NCBI GenBank assembly: GCA_900557195.1
Contig: USRT01000005.1
Location: 1-64,000, forward strand
Length of the DNA stretch: 64,000 bases
Direction of reading: 5' to 3'
Origin: an uncultured Clostridium sp.
Lineage (GTDB): Bacteria; Bacillota; Clostridia; TANB77; CAG-508
Positions 49,120-59,156 of the stretch are shown piece by piece (the stretch's first letter is position 1; the number at the start of each line of letters is the position of its first letter). The translations under genes and the position numbers were made by a program. Below the pieces are notes generated by a model that was not told the origin of the DNA, made no database searches, and saw only the letters and a program-made list of their open reading frames with translations.

Positions 49120-51062
49120 ATGAATAATAAATATATTAATGATGCCTTAATCGGAAACGGAAAAATGCTAGTAAGTTTTTCTAAACAAGGAGAACTACTT
49201 AGACTAGCATATCCAACAATAGACTATAAACAAAATATAGACTTTTTTCATGTAGGAATAAAAATAAACGACTCTGCTATTATATATCTACACGATGATA
49301 TAAATAACCATTATGAACAAAGTTATGTAGAAAATACAAACATTTTAACTACTAATATAGAAAATACATATTTTAATTTAAATATTAAACAAATTGACTT
49401 TGTCACAATAAAAAAAGATGTTTTAATGAAACAATATATATTAAAAAATAATAATACAATAGATATGGATATAAATTTCTTAATACATTCTGAATTTATA
49501 AGTAGTACCAATAATCAGGTATCAGCAAGAATTTTCAATGATGCTTTATTACAGTACGACTATGAAAATACTTTTGCTATTTTTTCGAGTGAAATAATAG
49601 CTGCTAAACAATTGCATAATAGCAAAGATAATATTAAAAGTGGCGAAATTTACGGAAAAGATTATATAGGAATGACAAGAGACTCGAGTATTTCATATAA
49701 TTTAGGTACCCTGAAACCAGGAGAAGAAAAGAAGATATGTATATATATTTATGCAAAAGAAAATGATAAATCAAATTCATTTGAAGATATAGCAAATGAA
49801 ATAGATAAATTAAAAAAAATAGATATAGAAAAAGAATATAATGATGTAAAAAGATATTGGGAAAAATACGTAGAAAAATATTATTCTCTAAAAAGAAAAG
49901 ACTATAATGAAAAAATATACAAAATATATAAAAGAACAATTTTACTTTTCCCACTTCTTACAAATAAAGAGACCGGCGGAATTATTGCTGGAATGGAAAT
50001 AGACGAGAAAAAGGAAATGTGCGGTGGATATCGGATATTGTTGGACAAGAGATGCAAGCTTTATAGTAAAAGCAATAGATTTATTAGGTATGCACAAAGA
50101 AGCAGAGAAGTTTTATAATATATTTTGCAAAAAGACACAAAGCAAAAATGGTATGTGGGAACAACGCTTTTATACAAATGGTGCTTTAGCACCATGTTGG
50201 GGATATCAAATAGATGAAACAGCAAGTGTTATATATGGTATATATGAACATTATAAAATTACAAAAGAAGAAAAGTTTTTAAAAGATAATCTAAAAATGT
50301 GCGAAAAAGCTTTAGCATTTTTAATAAAATACATTAAGAATTTATTGAATATAGAAGAAACAGATACTGTAAAAAAAGAGCTAATAGAAAAATATGAATA
50401 TAAAGATAGCATATATAAACATGTTAGTTATGATTTATGGGAGATGAATGAAGGAATACATCTATATTCTTTAGCAAGTATCTATGCAAGTTTTAATTCT
50501 ATGATAAACATATATGATTGTATAAAAGATGAATATAAAAATAATAGAATAAAACAAGAAAAAATAGAAAAAACAAAGCAGGAATTAGAAGAGTATAATA
50601 CCAAAATAAAAAAATATATACAAAATAATTTATATGATGATAAACAAAAGATATTGCTAAGAAATGGAGCAGATAACAAAACAGATATTAGCATGCTAGG
50701 TGTAGTATATCCTTTTGAATTATTTTCTGCTAAAGAGAAAATAATAGCAAATACTGTAGAAAAAATAAATATGACATTAAGAACATATACTCGGAGGATA
50801 TCTAAGATTTCAAGATGACCATTATATAGGAGGAAATAACCCTTGGATTATTGCAACTTTATGGATGGCTATGTATTATAGTAAGATAGGAAATAAAAAG
50901 AAATTTTTAGAATGTTTTGATTTTGTGATTAATTCTTGCACAGAACATGGATTTTTAGCAGAACAAGTTGATAATAATAGTTTAAAATCAAATTGGGTAA
51001 TTGGTCTTGGATGGTCTCATGCAATGTTTATAATTGCACTTGATTGGTTGGAAGAAATATAG
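49120..51062 (+). CDS. Glycoside hydrolase family 15 (glucoamylase-like); two +1 CGG sites
   Basis: 646 residues after +1 changes at C50032 and C50792. The N-terminal beta domain opens 'DALIGNGKMLVSF'; the (alpha/alpha)6 barrel starts near residue 260. At 50032 'MCGGY' meets CGG; skipping C gives 'GGYGYCWTRDASFIVKAIDLLG', the family WxRD active-site stretch. 'WEQRFYTNGALAPCWGYQIDETASV' lies in the middle. At 50792 'RTYT' meets CGG; skipping C gives 'YTGGYLRFQDDHYIGGNNPWIIATLW'. It has no signal peptide, so it probably trims internal alpha-glucans. AAGGAAGG lies upstream. Confidence 0.86.
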
Positions 51063-51126
51063 AAATGGTGGATTTAGGATTTTACAAGTATATGATATAG
51101 AGATAGATAAAAGGAGAGATTTTATT

Positions 51127-51552
51127 ATGGAATGGAAATATGTAAAAAAATTAGTAGATAAAACATGTTTTGAGAATATTGAAAATACATATGCCATTAA
51201 ACTACCACAATGTTTAAAAGATTTAATATTAGAATATAATGGTGGAAGACCAGATAAAAGATGCTTTGACACTAAAAATAGTAAAGAAATAGTTATGCAA
51301 GGTCTAATTTCATATAATAAAGATGATAAAGGAAATATATATGTGTATGATGAAATATTTAAAAAAGGATATATACCTTTTGCAATTACAGAATTTGGAG
51401 ATGTAATTTGTATAAATATAAACAATCAAAATATAGAATTATATTTGCATGAATTAGGTGACTTTGAGTTTATCTGTAATGATTTGAGTGAATTTATAAA
51501 AGATTTAGATAAAGAAGATTTACAGGATTTTTTAAGAGAAAAAAAGAATTAA
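51127..51552 (+). CDS. SMI1/KNR4 (SUKH) family protein
   Basis: 141 residues from ATG 51127 (AAAGGAGAG upstream). 'LPQCLKDLILEYNGGRPDKRCF', 'GYIPFAITEFGDVICI' and 'EFICNDLSEFI' are typical of SUKH-superfamily immunity or scaffold proteins. In polymorphic toxin systems these neutralise a neighbouring toxin, but no toxin gene is adjacent, so it looks like an orphan. The gap after it (51553-51913) has a 23-codon Asn/Lys-rich fragment ending near 51669 and a hairpin. Confidence 0.75.
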   Translation: MEWKYVKKLVDKTCFENIENTYAIKLPQCLKDLILEYNGGRPDKRCFDTKNSKEIVMQGLISYNKDDKGNIYVYDEIFKKGYIPFAITEFGDVICININNQNIELYLHELGDFEFICNDLSEFIKDLDKEDLQDFLREKKN

Positions 51553-51671
51553 TCTAACCTTGAGTTCCGATTTGTGAAATAGTATATTTCCAGATAAAAA
51601 TCTATTAATAAATTGCATAAACATACAATTGTAACTGTAAATGATGAATTATATGTAGAAAAGATTTAATA

Positions 51672-51722
51672 TAAAAATGGATATTTATAATTTTTTTGAA
51701 TTTATAAATATCCATTTTTTAC
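51672..51722 (+). terminator. AT-rich terminator hairpin, paralogous to one at 52800
   Basis: AAAATGGATATTTATAA pairs with TTATAAATATCCATTTT, followed by T. A diverged copy (52800-52850) follows the next gene, suggesting duplication of the flank. Confidence 0.65.
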
Positions 51723-51913
51723 TTGAATTTTACAAATTATTCATACATTATGCTTACTATGTCTAAAGTTATGGAAATGGACTTAAGCAGGGCAAAACAA
51801 AGTTACATTATATCTTTTTAATAGTATAAATCTTAAACTTAAAATATATAAAAGTCTTGACATCAACAAACAAATGTTTTATAATATATGCACTATGAAA
51901 AGGATGTGAAGTT

Positions 51914-52798
51914 ATGGAAGAAAACCAATTAGTGATTCAAAATGAATTACATAACGAAAATATAAAAAACTTAATATATATTATAAGAGGAAAACAAGTA
52001 ATGTTGGATAGTGATGTAGCAAGACTATATCATTATGAAACAAGAAGAATAAATGAAACAGTAAAAAGAAATATTGAGCGTTTTCCAGTAGAGTTCTGTT
52101 TTCAATTAAGTAATAGTGAGTATGAATTTTTGAAGTCGCAATTTGCGACTTCAAATACTCGTGGAGGAAAACAAAAGTTGCCTTATGTTTTTACAGAAAA
52201 AGGAGTTTTAATGCTCTCAGGATTGTTAAAAAATGAAATAGCTATTGAAGTAAGTATAAAAATAGTAGAAGCATTTGTAGAAATGAGAAAATTTATAGTT
52301 TCAAACGGACAAGTATTTGAAAGACTAATAAATGTCGAATATAAATTGCTAGAACATGATAAAAAATTTGATGAAGTTTTTAAACAGTTTCAACTTGGAG
52401 AAAATATCAAACAAAGGATATTTTTTAATGGTCAAATATATGATGCATATAGTTTGATTATAGATATTATAAAAAAAGCGAATAACAAGATTTTAATAAT
52501 AGACAATTACATTGATGATAGTGTTTTGAAAATGTTAACTAAAAAGAAAGATAATGTAGAAATAGTTATTTTAACATCAGACAAAAGTAATATTGGAAAT
52601 TTGGATATTACAAAATTTAATAAAGAATATCCTATATTAAAAGTTGCTAAAACAAACAAATTTCATGATAGATTTATTGTAGTAGATAATAAAGAAATGT
52701 ATCACCTAGGGGCATCTATAAAAGACTTGGGTAGAAAATGTTTTGGAATCAACAAAATAGAAGACATAGAAATTATAAAGAAAATTGTTAACTTATAA
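51914..52798 (+). CDS. ORF6N-domain protein fused to a PLD-like C-terminal domain
   Basis: 294 residues. The N-terminal ORF6N domain ('RGKQVMLDSDVARLYHYETRRINETVKRN' region) is a DNA-binding module of phage and mobile elements. The C-terminal half ('ILIIDNYIDDSVLKML', 'KFHDRFIVVDNKEMYHLGASIKDLG') has the HxRxxxxD / GxS layout of a single phospholipase-D-like half-site. Such proteins occur in prophage remnants and phage-defence islands. A palindromic 'AAGTCGCAATTTGCGACTT' sits within the coding sequence (52131-52149). Confidence 0.78.
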   Translation: MEENQLVIQNELHNENIKNLIYIIRGKQVMLDSDVARLYHYETRRINETVKRNIERFPVEFCFQLSNSEYEFLKSQFATSNTRGGKQKLPYVFTEKGVLMLSGLLKNEIAIEVSIKIVEAFVEMRKFIVSNGQVFERLINVEYKLLEHDKKFDEVFKQFQLGENIKQRIFFNGQIYDAYSLIIDIIKKANNKILIIDNYIDDSVLKMLTKKKDNVEIVILTSDKSNIGNLDITKFNKEYPILKVAKTNKFHDRFIVVDNKEMYHLGASIKDLGRKCFGINKIEDIEIIKKIVNL

Positions 52799-52799
52799 A

Positions 52800-52850
52800 T
52801 AATAAAAAACATATTTATAATTTTTTAGAATTTATAAATATTCATTTTTG
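52800..52850 (+). terminator. Terminator hairpin after the ORF6N-PLD gene
   Basis: ATATTTATAA pairs with TTATAAATAT, then T-rich. It is similar to the hairpin at 51672. The following gap (52851-53334) shows only short, stop-ridden frames and a possible gene remnant near 52965-53025. Confidence 0.5.
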
Positions 52851-53334
52851 ATGGAATTCGGCTAATTTATTAAATAGATTCATCTGAATTAATTTATGTT
52901 TATACTATTCGAACAAAGTTTGTTAGGGTTAATATCTTATACTATTAGCAAAAAGTAATCTGAAAGTTATTGGTTCAGAAAAAATTTAGGCAGAAGTGCC
53001 CAGAATAGAATGAATAAAATATATTGAAGTAAATTCAAATGACTTACAAATAATAGCATGAGAATAATCAAAAGTCAACTTTAAAAATAAAAAACTTACT
53101 TGATAAAAATGATTTGATATAGTAGAATTATACCATTATGAAAGTTAGGTAATATGATATAAGGAAATACCTTTATAATGATTTACAATCTTATCGATAT
53201 ATTAATAATATCAAGATAAAAGCATATCTTGATATGTTTAGAATAGCTAATAATAAAACACAAAAAGATAATAGTTTTTAAGTATATAGTTCTAAATAAA
53301 AACTTATAAATATCTTAAACAAAACGGAGGAGAA

Positions 53335-54597
53335 ATGAAGCAAAAAATACCAATAAAGGTAATAATGAAAACATTTTTATTTGTTTTACCATATATACTA
53401 GTAGAATTTACCAATACTTTATTAGTAACAATAGATAAATCAATATCAAACTCAATAGGAAAAACAGCAATAATAGTTTTTTCATCATTTATAACGTTAA
53501 ACTGGGCTATAAATACAATTCAATCATGCATAGGAACATCTCATACTATAGTATTAGTAAGAGATAGAAAAAATGCAAAACAAATAAATAGTTCAGCTAT
53601 GTGTATAGAAGTTATAAGTTCTATAATAATAGCATTTGTAATATTTATATTTTCAAAGCAGATTACATATGTATATAATTTAGAAAATGATGCACGTGAG
53701 ATATTATCAATAATATTAAAATTAAAAGCTATACAATTACCGATATTAGCTATTGGATATATTCCTAAAAATATATTGAAGGTAGAAACAAAAACAAGTG
53801 TAATTTGGGTTATAACAGTAATTTCTTCTATGGTTAATATATTAGGAGATTACTTAAGTATAAAATTAGGGTACAATGAAGTTGGAATTTATGTTGCAAC
53901 AATAATATCCACTTTTGTAAATACTATATTATTATTAATTTTTTCAAAATTTAGATTATACAAAATTGCATCTAACTATATAAAGGAAATATTGAATTTT
54001 GCCAAGGATCTTATATTTAATAAAATAATGCAAAGAATTGTAAATATCTACTATACTAGTGTAGCTAGTTCATTTGGAACAAATATATATGCAATTCATT
54101 GTATATGTGGAACTATAATAGATACTTTGTGTGAAATAATAGAAGGTTATTATTCAGGATTATTGGTTGAATATTCTAATGATATAGAATCAAAAAGAGA
54201 AGGTCTTCTTAAGAAAGTGGATACAGTTCAAATATATGGTATAATTTTTTCTAGTTTATTACTGCCGATATTTATATATCCAATATGGTATATGCTTGGA
54301 AGAGCTGTTCAATGGAATGATTGCAATCCGTATATATGGTTATATTCTATAGAGTTTATAGCTACAGTAGCAGGATGCAATTATAGAGCCTATTTATCTG
54401 CAAATAAAGATACAAAAGCAATTAGAATGATGGCTTTTATTGGTGGAATTTGTGTTAGAGTACCTTTTTGTTATTTTATTCAAAAATTCAATATGGGGTT
54501 ATTTGGACTGTCAATTGCATGCGGGATTGATAGAATAGTTAGAGCAATGTATTTAAGAATATATATTAAAATAAATAACAAAAAATTGATTTCATAA
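53335..54597 (+). CDS. MATE-family membrane transporter
   Basis: 420 residues with about 12 hydrophobic segments. Layout and stretches such as 'IVNILGDYLSIKLGYNEVGIYVATIIST' (internal repeat-type Gly/Asn) fit MATE-type multidrug/Na+ antiporters. GGAGGAG lies directly upstream. It is in the accessory stretch, followed by a broken acetyltransferase. Substrate unknown. Confidence 0.72.
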   Translation: MKQKIPIKVIMKTFLFVLPYILVEFTNTLLVTIDKSISNSIGKTAIIVFSSFITLNWAINTIQSCIGTSHTIVLVRDRKNAKQINSSAMCIEVISSIIIAFVIFIFSKQITYVYNLENDAREILSIILKLKAIQLPILAIGYIPKNILKVETKTSVIWVITVISSMVNILGDYLSIKLGYNEVGIYVATIISTFVNTILLLIFSKFRLYKIASNYIKEILNFAKDLIFNKIMQRIVNIYYTSVASSFGTNIYAIHCICGTIIDTLCEIIEGYYSGLLVEYSNDIESKREGLLKKVDTVQIYGIIFSSLLLPIFIYPIWYMLGRAVQWNDCNPYIWLYSIEFIATVAGCNYRAYLSANKDTKAIRMMAFIGGICVRVPFCYFIQKFNMGLFGLSIACGIDRIVRAMYLRIYIKINNKKLIS

Positions 54598-54612
54598 AAG
54601 AAGGGGAAGATT

Positions 54613-54714
54613 ATGGAAGAAGAAGTGAATTTGAGATATATTGAAATTGATAATAATAATCTGGAATTGGCTGTTAAGCTTCAAAATGAAATATATTCTT
54701 TTATTTATTTTTAA
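54613..54714 (+). pseudogene. Truncated N-terminus, probably of a GNAT acetyltransferase
   Basis: 33 codons from ATG 54613 (AGGGGAAG upstream): 'LRYIEIDNNNLELAVKLQNEI' looks like the start of a GNAT domain, then the frame ends at TAA and no continuation exists in other frames before radA. It is probably a deletion remnant; a real small protein cannot be excluded. Confidence 0.45.
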
Positions 54715-54734
54715 AAGTTATATGTAATATAAAA

Positions 54735-54775
54735 TTAGAGAGGAGAGAATGTTAGAAATTTTTCTAACATAGAAA
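54735..54775 (+). promoter_or_regulatory. Leader hairpin / mini-ORF before radA
   Basis: GAGAGGAGAGA precedes ATG 54749, which opens a seven-codon frame ending TAG (54770-54772); its codons are also a perfect hairpin ATGTTAGAAA/TTTCTAACAT. radA itself (ATG 54783) has no adjacent ribosome site, so the hairpin may bring this one closer, or the mini-ORF may couple translation. Confidence 0.4.
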
Positions 54776-54782
54776 TATAATA

Positions 54783-56154
54783 ATGGGGAAAACAAAAACT
54801 GTATTTGTGTGTAATAGTTGTGGATATGAATCTGCTAAATGGCTTGGAAAGTGTCCTCGGATGTAATGAATGGAATAGCTTTTATGAGGAAAAAATAAAA
54901 AAAGAATCATCTAATGTATTAATAAAAGGTGAGACCAAAAAAAGTACTACTCCTAAAAGTCTAAATGAAGTTGTAGGAAAAGATGCTACAAGAATAGGTA
55001 CTGGCTCTGCTGAATTAGATAGAGTTTTAGGTGGAGGATTAGTAAAAGGTTCTTTAGTATTAGTTGGTGGTGAACCACGGAATTGGTAAATCTACATTAA
55101 TATTGCAATTATGTGATAAGATGCAAGGAGAGCGGAAAGGTACTTTATGTATCAGGAGAAGAATCTGCAGAGCAGATTAAGATTCGTGCAGATAGATTAA
55201 AAATTAATAATGATGATATTTTGTTTTTAGGAGAAACAGACATAGATATAATACAAGAACAAATACTTTCTATAAATCCAAAACTTGTTATTATAGATTC
55301 TATACAAACAATGTACTCTGACGAGATAACTTCAGCTGCTGGAACTGTAAGCCAGGTAAGAGAAATAACAGCAAGAATAATGAAAATATGTAAAACAAAT
55401 CAAATAACAACAATCATTATAGGACATGTTACTAAAGAAGGAAATATTGCAGGACCTAGAGTTTTAGAACATATGGTAGATACAGTATTATATATAGAAG
55501 GTGAAAGATATTTTTCATATAGAATTTTAAGAGGTGTAAAAAATAGATTTGGGTCAACAAATGAAGTTGGAATGTTTGAAATGCAAAATGAGGGAATGGT
55601 TGAGATAACAAATCCATCATCAGTTCTTATTTCTGATAGAGAAGATAATCCACCAGGTTCTGTAATTGTTGCAAGTATGGAAGGAACAAGACCGCTTTTA
55701 ATAGAACTTCAAGCATTAACTTCTCATACTGTTTTTGGGCTTCCAAGAAGAACTGCAAATGGAATTGATTACAATCGTTTAACATTACTTATGGCAGTAC
55801 TTGAAAAAAAAGCAGGAATAAATCTTTCAAGTCAAGATGTATATTTAAATGTAGTAAGTGGAATAAAGATATCTGAACCAGCAGTGGATTTAGGAATAAT
55901 AGCATGTGTGCTATCTAGTTATAAAAATATTAGTATACCAAAAGATTTATTAGTTATGGGAGAGGTTCGGATTAACAGGAGAGATTCGATCTGTGAATTT
56001 TATCGATAAAAGATTAAAAGAAGCAGAAAAACTCGGATTTAAAACATGTTTAATTCCAGAAAATAACAAGAAACTATTGAAAGAAAGTTATAAATTAGAT
56101 ATAATAGGCATGAAAAATATAAATGATGCAATGAAAAGTTTAGGATTGAAATAA
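54783..56154 (+). CDS. radA: DNA repair protein RadA; four +1 CGG sites
   Basis: 455 residues after four +1 changes (C54858, C55078, C55133, C55968), the usual RadA length. The zinc finger has 'CNSCG' and, across the first site, 'KCPGCNEWNSF'. The second site restores Walker A: 'GGEPGIGKSTL'. The third gives 'MQGEGKVLYVSGEES'. 'VIIDSIQTMYS', KNRFG ('LRGVKNRFGSTNE') and the Lon-like domain follow, and the fourth gives 'GEVGLTGEIRSVNFIDKRLKEAEKLGF'. It is a RecA-like branch-migration helicase. Four in-phase events in one otherwise perfect gene argue strongly for recoding rather than decay. Confidence 0.93.
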
Positions 56155-56295
56155 AAAGTGTCAAAAAGGAAGTTGCCAAAAGGGACGGAGCATATTGACA
56201 ATTTTTTATTAGAGTAGATGTGTTTTTATTTATATTAAATAAAAAACTGTCAATATGCTCCGTCCCTTTTGGCAACTTCCTTTTTGACACTTTTT
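56153..56295. repeat. 143-bp palindromic element with 48-bp perfect arms between radA and disA
   Basis: Bases 56153-56200 and 56248-56295 are perfect 48-base inverted repeats containing GGGACGGAG; a 47-base AT-rich loop separates them. The left arm overlaps the radA stop codon. It could fold into a very strong terminator-like hairpin. It is the best-preserved of three GGGACG elements. Confidence 0.85.
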
Positions 56296-56326
56296 ATGGC
56301 ATCGGGGGAAAGAGGAGTGAATTAGT

Positions 56327-57404
56327 TTGGTATTCAATAAGGAAGATTCAATTACAGATGTACTAAAGCTAATTGCACCAGGTACAGCAATAAGAGAGGG
56401 ATTAGAAAATATTCTTAAAGCTAAAACTGGAGCGCTTATTGTTATTGGAGATTCGAAAGAGGTTTTAGATCTTGTAGATGGAGGATTTCGCTTAGATGTA
56501 GAATATAGTTCATCTAAACTATATGAACTTGCAAAAATGGATGGTTCTATTATATTAAGTGCAGATTTAAAACGAATTTTATTTGCTAATGCACAATTAA
56601 TACCTTCTTCGGCGATTCCTACAAATGAAACTGGGACAAGACATAGGACTGCAGAACGTACAGCAAAGCAATCTGGAGAACTAGTTATAAGCATATCTCA
56701 AAGAAGAAATGTTATTACTATATTTAAAGGGAATTCTAGATATGCATTAGAAGATACTTCTAAAGTAAGTGCAAAAGCAAATCAAGCACTTCAAACTGTT
56801 GAAAAATATAAAAAGGTTTTTGATAGCAAATTAAGTTTGTTAAATGAATATGAATTTAATGATATTGTCACATTAGAGAATGTTATTATTGCAATTCAAA
56901 GAGCAGAGATGGTAATGAAGATTGTAGATGAAGTTCAAAGAGCAATTTACGAGCTGGGAGTTGAAGGAAGACTTCTTGAAATGCAATTAGAAGAATTGGT
57001 AGGCGATTTAGAGGAAGAAGAATTACTAATAATAAAAGATTATATTGCTAGTGGTAAAAAGAAAAATTCAGAAAAAATCTTAAAAGAAATTCAAGATTTA
57101 TCACATGATGAATTAATGAGACCAGGATTAATTGCAAGATTACTTGGATATGAAGATTTTGATAATTATGATGAAGTTCGGTGTATATACAAAAGGATAT
57201 AGAATTCTAAATAAAATACCAAGGATGCCAAGTAATATAGTAGAAAATTTAGTTAAGTCTTTTAAATCTTTTCAACATATACTTGATGCAGATATTCCAA
57301 AGTTGGATGAAGTAGAAGGTATAGGTGAAGTAAGAGCAAGAACAATAAAACAATCTTTAAAAAGAATGCAAGAACAGTTTGTTTTTGATAATTTAATGTT
57401 ATAA
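56327..57404 (+). CDS. disA: Diadenylate cyclase / DNA integrity scanning protein; one +1 CGG site
   Basis: 358 residues after a +1 change at C57179. DAC domain with 'DGGFRLDV' (usual DGA) and 'GTRHRTAERTAKQ' (RHR), making c-di-AMP; a helical linker; and a C-terminal helix-hairpin-helix ('VEGIGEVRARTIK') that binds branched DNA. Unshifted 'NYDEV' meets CGG; skipping C gives 'DEVGVYTKGYRILNKIPRMP'. TTG 56327 has GAGGAG upstream. Pairing with radA is classical. Confidence 0.93.
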
Positions 57405-57512
57405 TAGGTATTAGAATAAAAGATTTTAATTAAATAAGTTTTTTAATAGTAGTAGATGTAAGTAGTATTCTTTTGTTACAATTTGCAGTTGGTTTTTAGT
57501 GACAATGTTACT

Positions 57513-57671
57513 GCTTAGCTAATTGTTTTATATATTTTTTAAAAACAATCTTGAAGCGTGGTGGGCGAGAGCAGTTAGTTACTTTTATACCACGCAGTTT
57601 AGGTAGCAAAGAAAAATAGTATGTACCATCGGCGATTGTTTTTAAAAAATATATAAAACAATTAGCTAAGC
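57513..57671. repeat. 159-bp element with 37-bp perfect terminal inverted repeats
   Basis: Bases 57514-57550 and 57634-57670 are perfect inverted repeats (CTTAGCTAATTG...). The 83-base core contains its own stem GCGTGGT/ACCACGC. No ORF. It has the same build as the 46912 and 48884 elements with different sequence; the remainder of the gap 57405-57768 shows no gene. Confidence 0.75.
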
Positions 57672-57768
57672 TAGTATGTGCTTTTAAATTAAAATGTGAA
57701 TAGTAATATGCATTTATTACTATAAAAATATATTTTACAAAAAAGATAAAAGAATTGGAGGAAGAACA

Positions 57769-58650
57769 ATGGGAAAAGGAAAAAATGTAATAATAGGAAT
57801 AGCTATATTAATAGTTATTGTATTAATTGGAGTAGTAGGAGTAGGTATATTTAAGAATGCTACAATGGAAGTAAAAAATCCTATAGCTACAATGGAAATT
57901 GAAGGATATGGTACAGTAAAAATAGAATTATATCCAGATAAGGCACCAAATACAGTTGCAAACTTTATTAAACTTGCAGAAAGAGGATTTTACAATAATT
58001 TAACATTTCATAGAACAATACCAGATTTTATGATTCAAGGTGGAGATAAAAATGGAGATGGAACAGGAACACCTACTTTAAAAGACTTAAAAGGTGAAGG
58101 TGCAGAAGAAAAAGAATATGGAATAAAAGGTGAATTTTTAGCAAATAATTATGAAAATACTTTAAAACATACAAAAGGTGTTATATCTATGGCAAGATCA
58201 GATTATAGCAGTATGGGATTAACTGAGCAAGGTTATAATTCAGCAGGTTCTCAATTTTTTATTATGACATCTGACAATTCGTCATTAGATGGGTTATATG
58301 CAGCTTTTGGAAAAGTAATTGAAGGATATGATATTATTGAAAAAATTTCAAATGTAGAAGTTACATATAGAAGTTCAGAATTAGCAGAAGGTGAAGAAGC
58401 TCCAAAAGATGAACAAGGAAATGAGCTTTCATCAGATATGCCAAAAAATAAACCAGTAATAAAAAGTTTAACAGTAGAGACATTTGGTGTAAATTATGGA
58501 GAACCAGAAACAGTAGATGCTTTTGATTATCAAAGTTATTTAAGTCAGATGTATGGATTAAGTGGAAATAATGCAAGTTCAACAATAACACCAGAAGAAG
58601 ATACAGTAGATGATGGTGCAGATGATACTAATAATGGTGAAAATGAGTAA
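57769..58650 (+). CDS. Membrane-anchored cyclophilin-type peptidyl-prolyl isomerase
   Basis: 293 residues. An N-terminal membrane segment (residues ~7-28) anchors an extracellular cyclophilin domain: 'LYPDKAPNTVANFIKLAERGFYNNLTFHR', 'IPDFMIQGGD', 'SAGSQFFIMT', 'YAAFGKVIEGYDII'. It helps fold exported proteins. The tail is acidic and low-complexity. GGAGG lies upstream. Confidence 0.9.
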   Translation: MGKGKNVIIGIAILIVIVLIGVVGVGIFKNATMEVKNPIATMEIEGYGTVKIELYPDKAPNTVANFIKLAERGFYNNLTFHRTIPDFMIQGGDKNGDGTGTPTLKDLKGEGAEEKEYGIKGEFLANNYENTLKHTKGVISMARSDYSSMGLTEQGYNSAGSQFFIMTSDNSSLDGLYAAFGKVIEGYDIIEKISNVEVTYRSSELAEGEEAPKDEQGNELSSDMPKNKPVIKSLTVETFGVNYGEPETVDAFDYQSYLSQMYGLSGNNASSTITPEEDTVDDGADDTNNGENE

Positions 58651-58694
58651 GATGAATTTAAATAATAAAATTATTCTAATATTTAGTAATAATA

Positions 58695-58746
58695 TATAAA
58701 AAGCAGAGGGGTAAGTATATGAAAATATACTTACCCCTCTGTGGGA
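58695..58746. terminator. Strong hairpin between the convergent cyclophilin and small membrane gene
   Basis: CAGAGGGGTAAGTATA pairs with TATACTTACCCCTCTG. On the - strand it is followed by GCTTTTTATAT, a clear terminator; it can also end the + strand transcript. Confidence 0.85.
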
Positions 58747-58753
58747 TATGATC

Positions 58754-58954
58754 TCAGTAATAAGTGCAAAGCAAATATAAACAAATCAATAATGCAATTC
58801 CGTAAAGTTTTGAGCTGACCAGAAAAAAATAGATAAATAATTTTTTTGATTTTTTCTCATAATGGTGAAAAGCTTTAACTTCACAGAGAATGCAAGCAAT
58901 CATGCAAAAAATCATAAACATGATGAACGCGGAAAATGCGATGATTGATCCCAT
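58754..58954 (-). CDS. 66-residue membrane protein of unknown function
   Basis: ATG 58954 with AAGGAGGA upstream. Two membrane helices ('IIAFSAFIMFMIFCMIACIL' and 'LYGIALLICLYLLC') flank a basic loop ('HHYEKKSKK'). A hairpin TCGGAGG/CCTCCGA (58977-58996) stands in its leader 20 bases before the ribosome site. A strong terminator follows the gene, so it is a real transcription unit. No family recognised. Leader and shape allow a toxin- or stress-type peptide, but no antisense RNA is visible. Confidence 0.65.
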   Translation of the reverse strand: MGSIIAFSAFIMFMIFCMIACILCEVKAFHHYEKKSKKLFIYFFLVSSKLYGIALLICLYLLCTYY

Positions 58955-59156
58955 AAATATTCCTCCTTGTAAGTGCTCGGAGGACTTTGCCTCCGAAATT
59001 TTAATTTCAAAGGCAACAGAAAGTTGTTACAATATAATTATACACAATTTAATAAAAAAAAAGCAAATTTTATGTAACTACAAATAGATAATAGGAATTA
59101 AGAATGGAAATTATGAAATCTAAATATCACTCTTTTGTTTTTTATATTTAATTTCA

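Noticed and set aside
51600..51670. Short frame ending 'VNDELYVEKI' as a gene
   Set aside because: Only about 23 codons after a stop, no start or ribosome site; at most a remnant.
57513..57671. Retron ncRNA
   Set aside because: Flanking inverted repeats and an inner stem are suggestive, but no reverse transcriptase gene is nearby.
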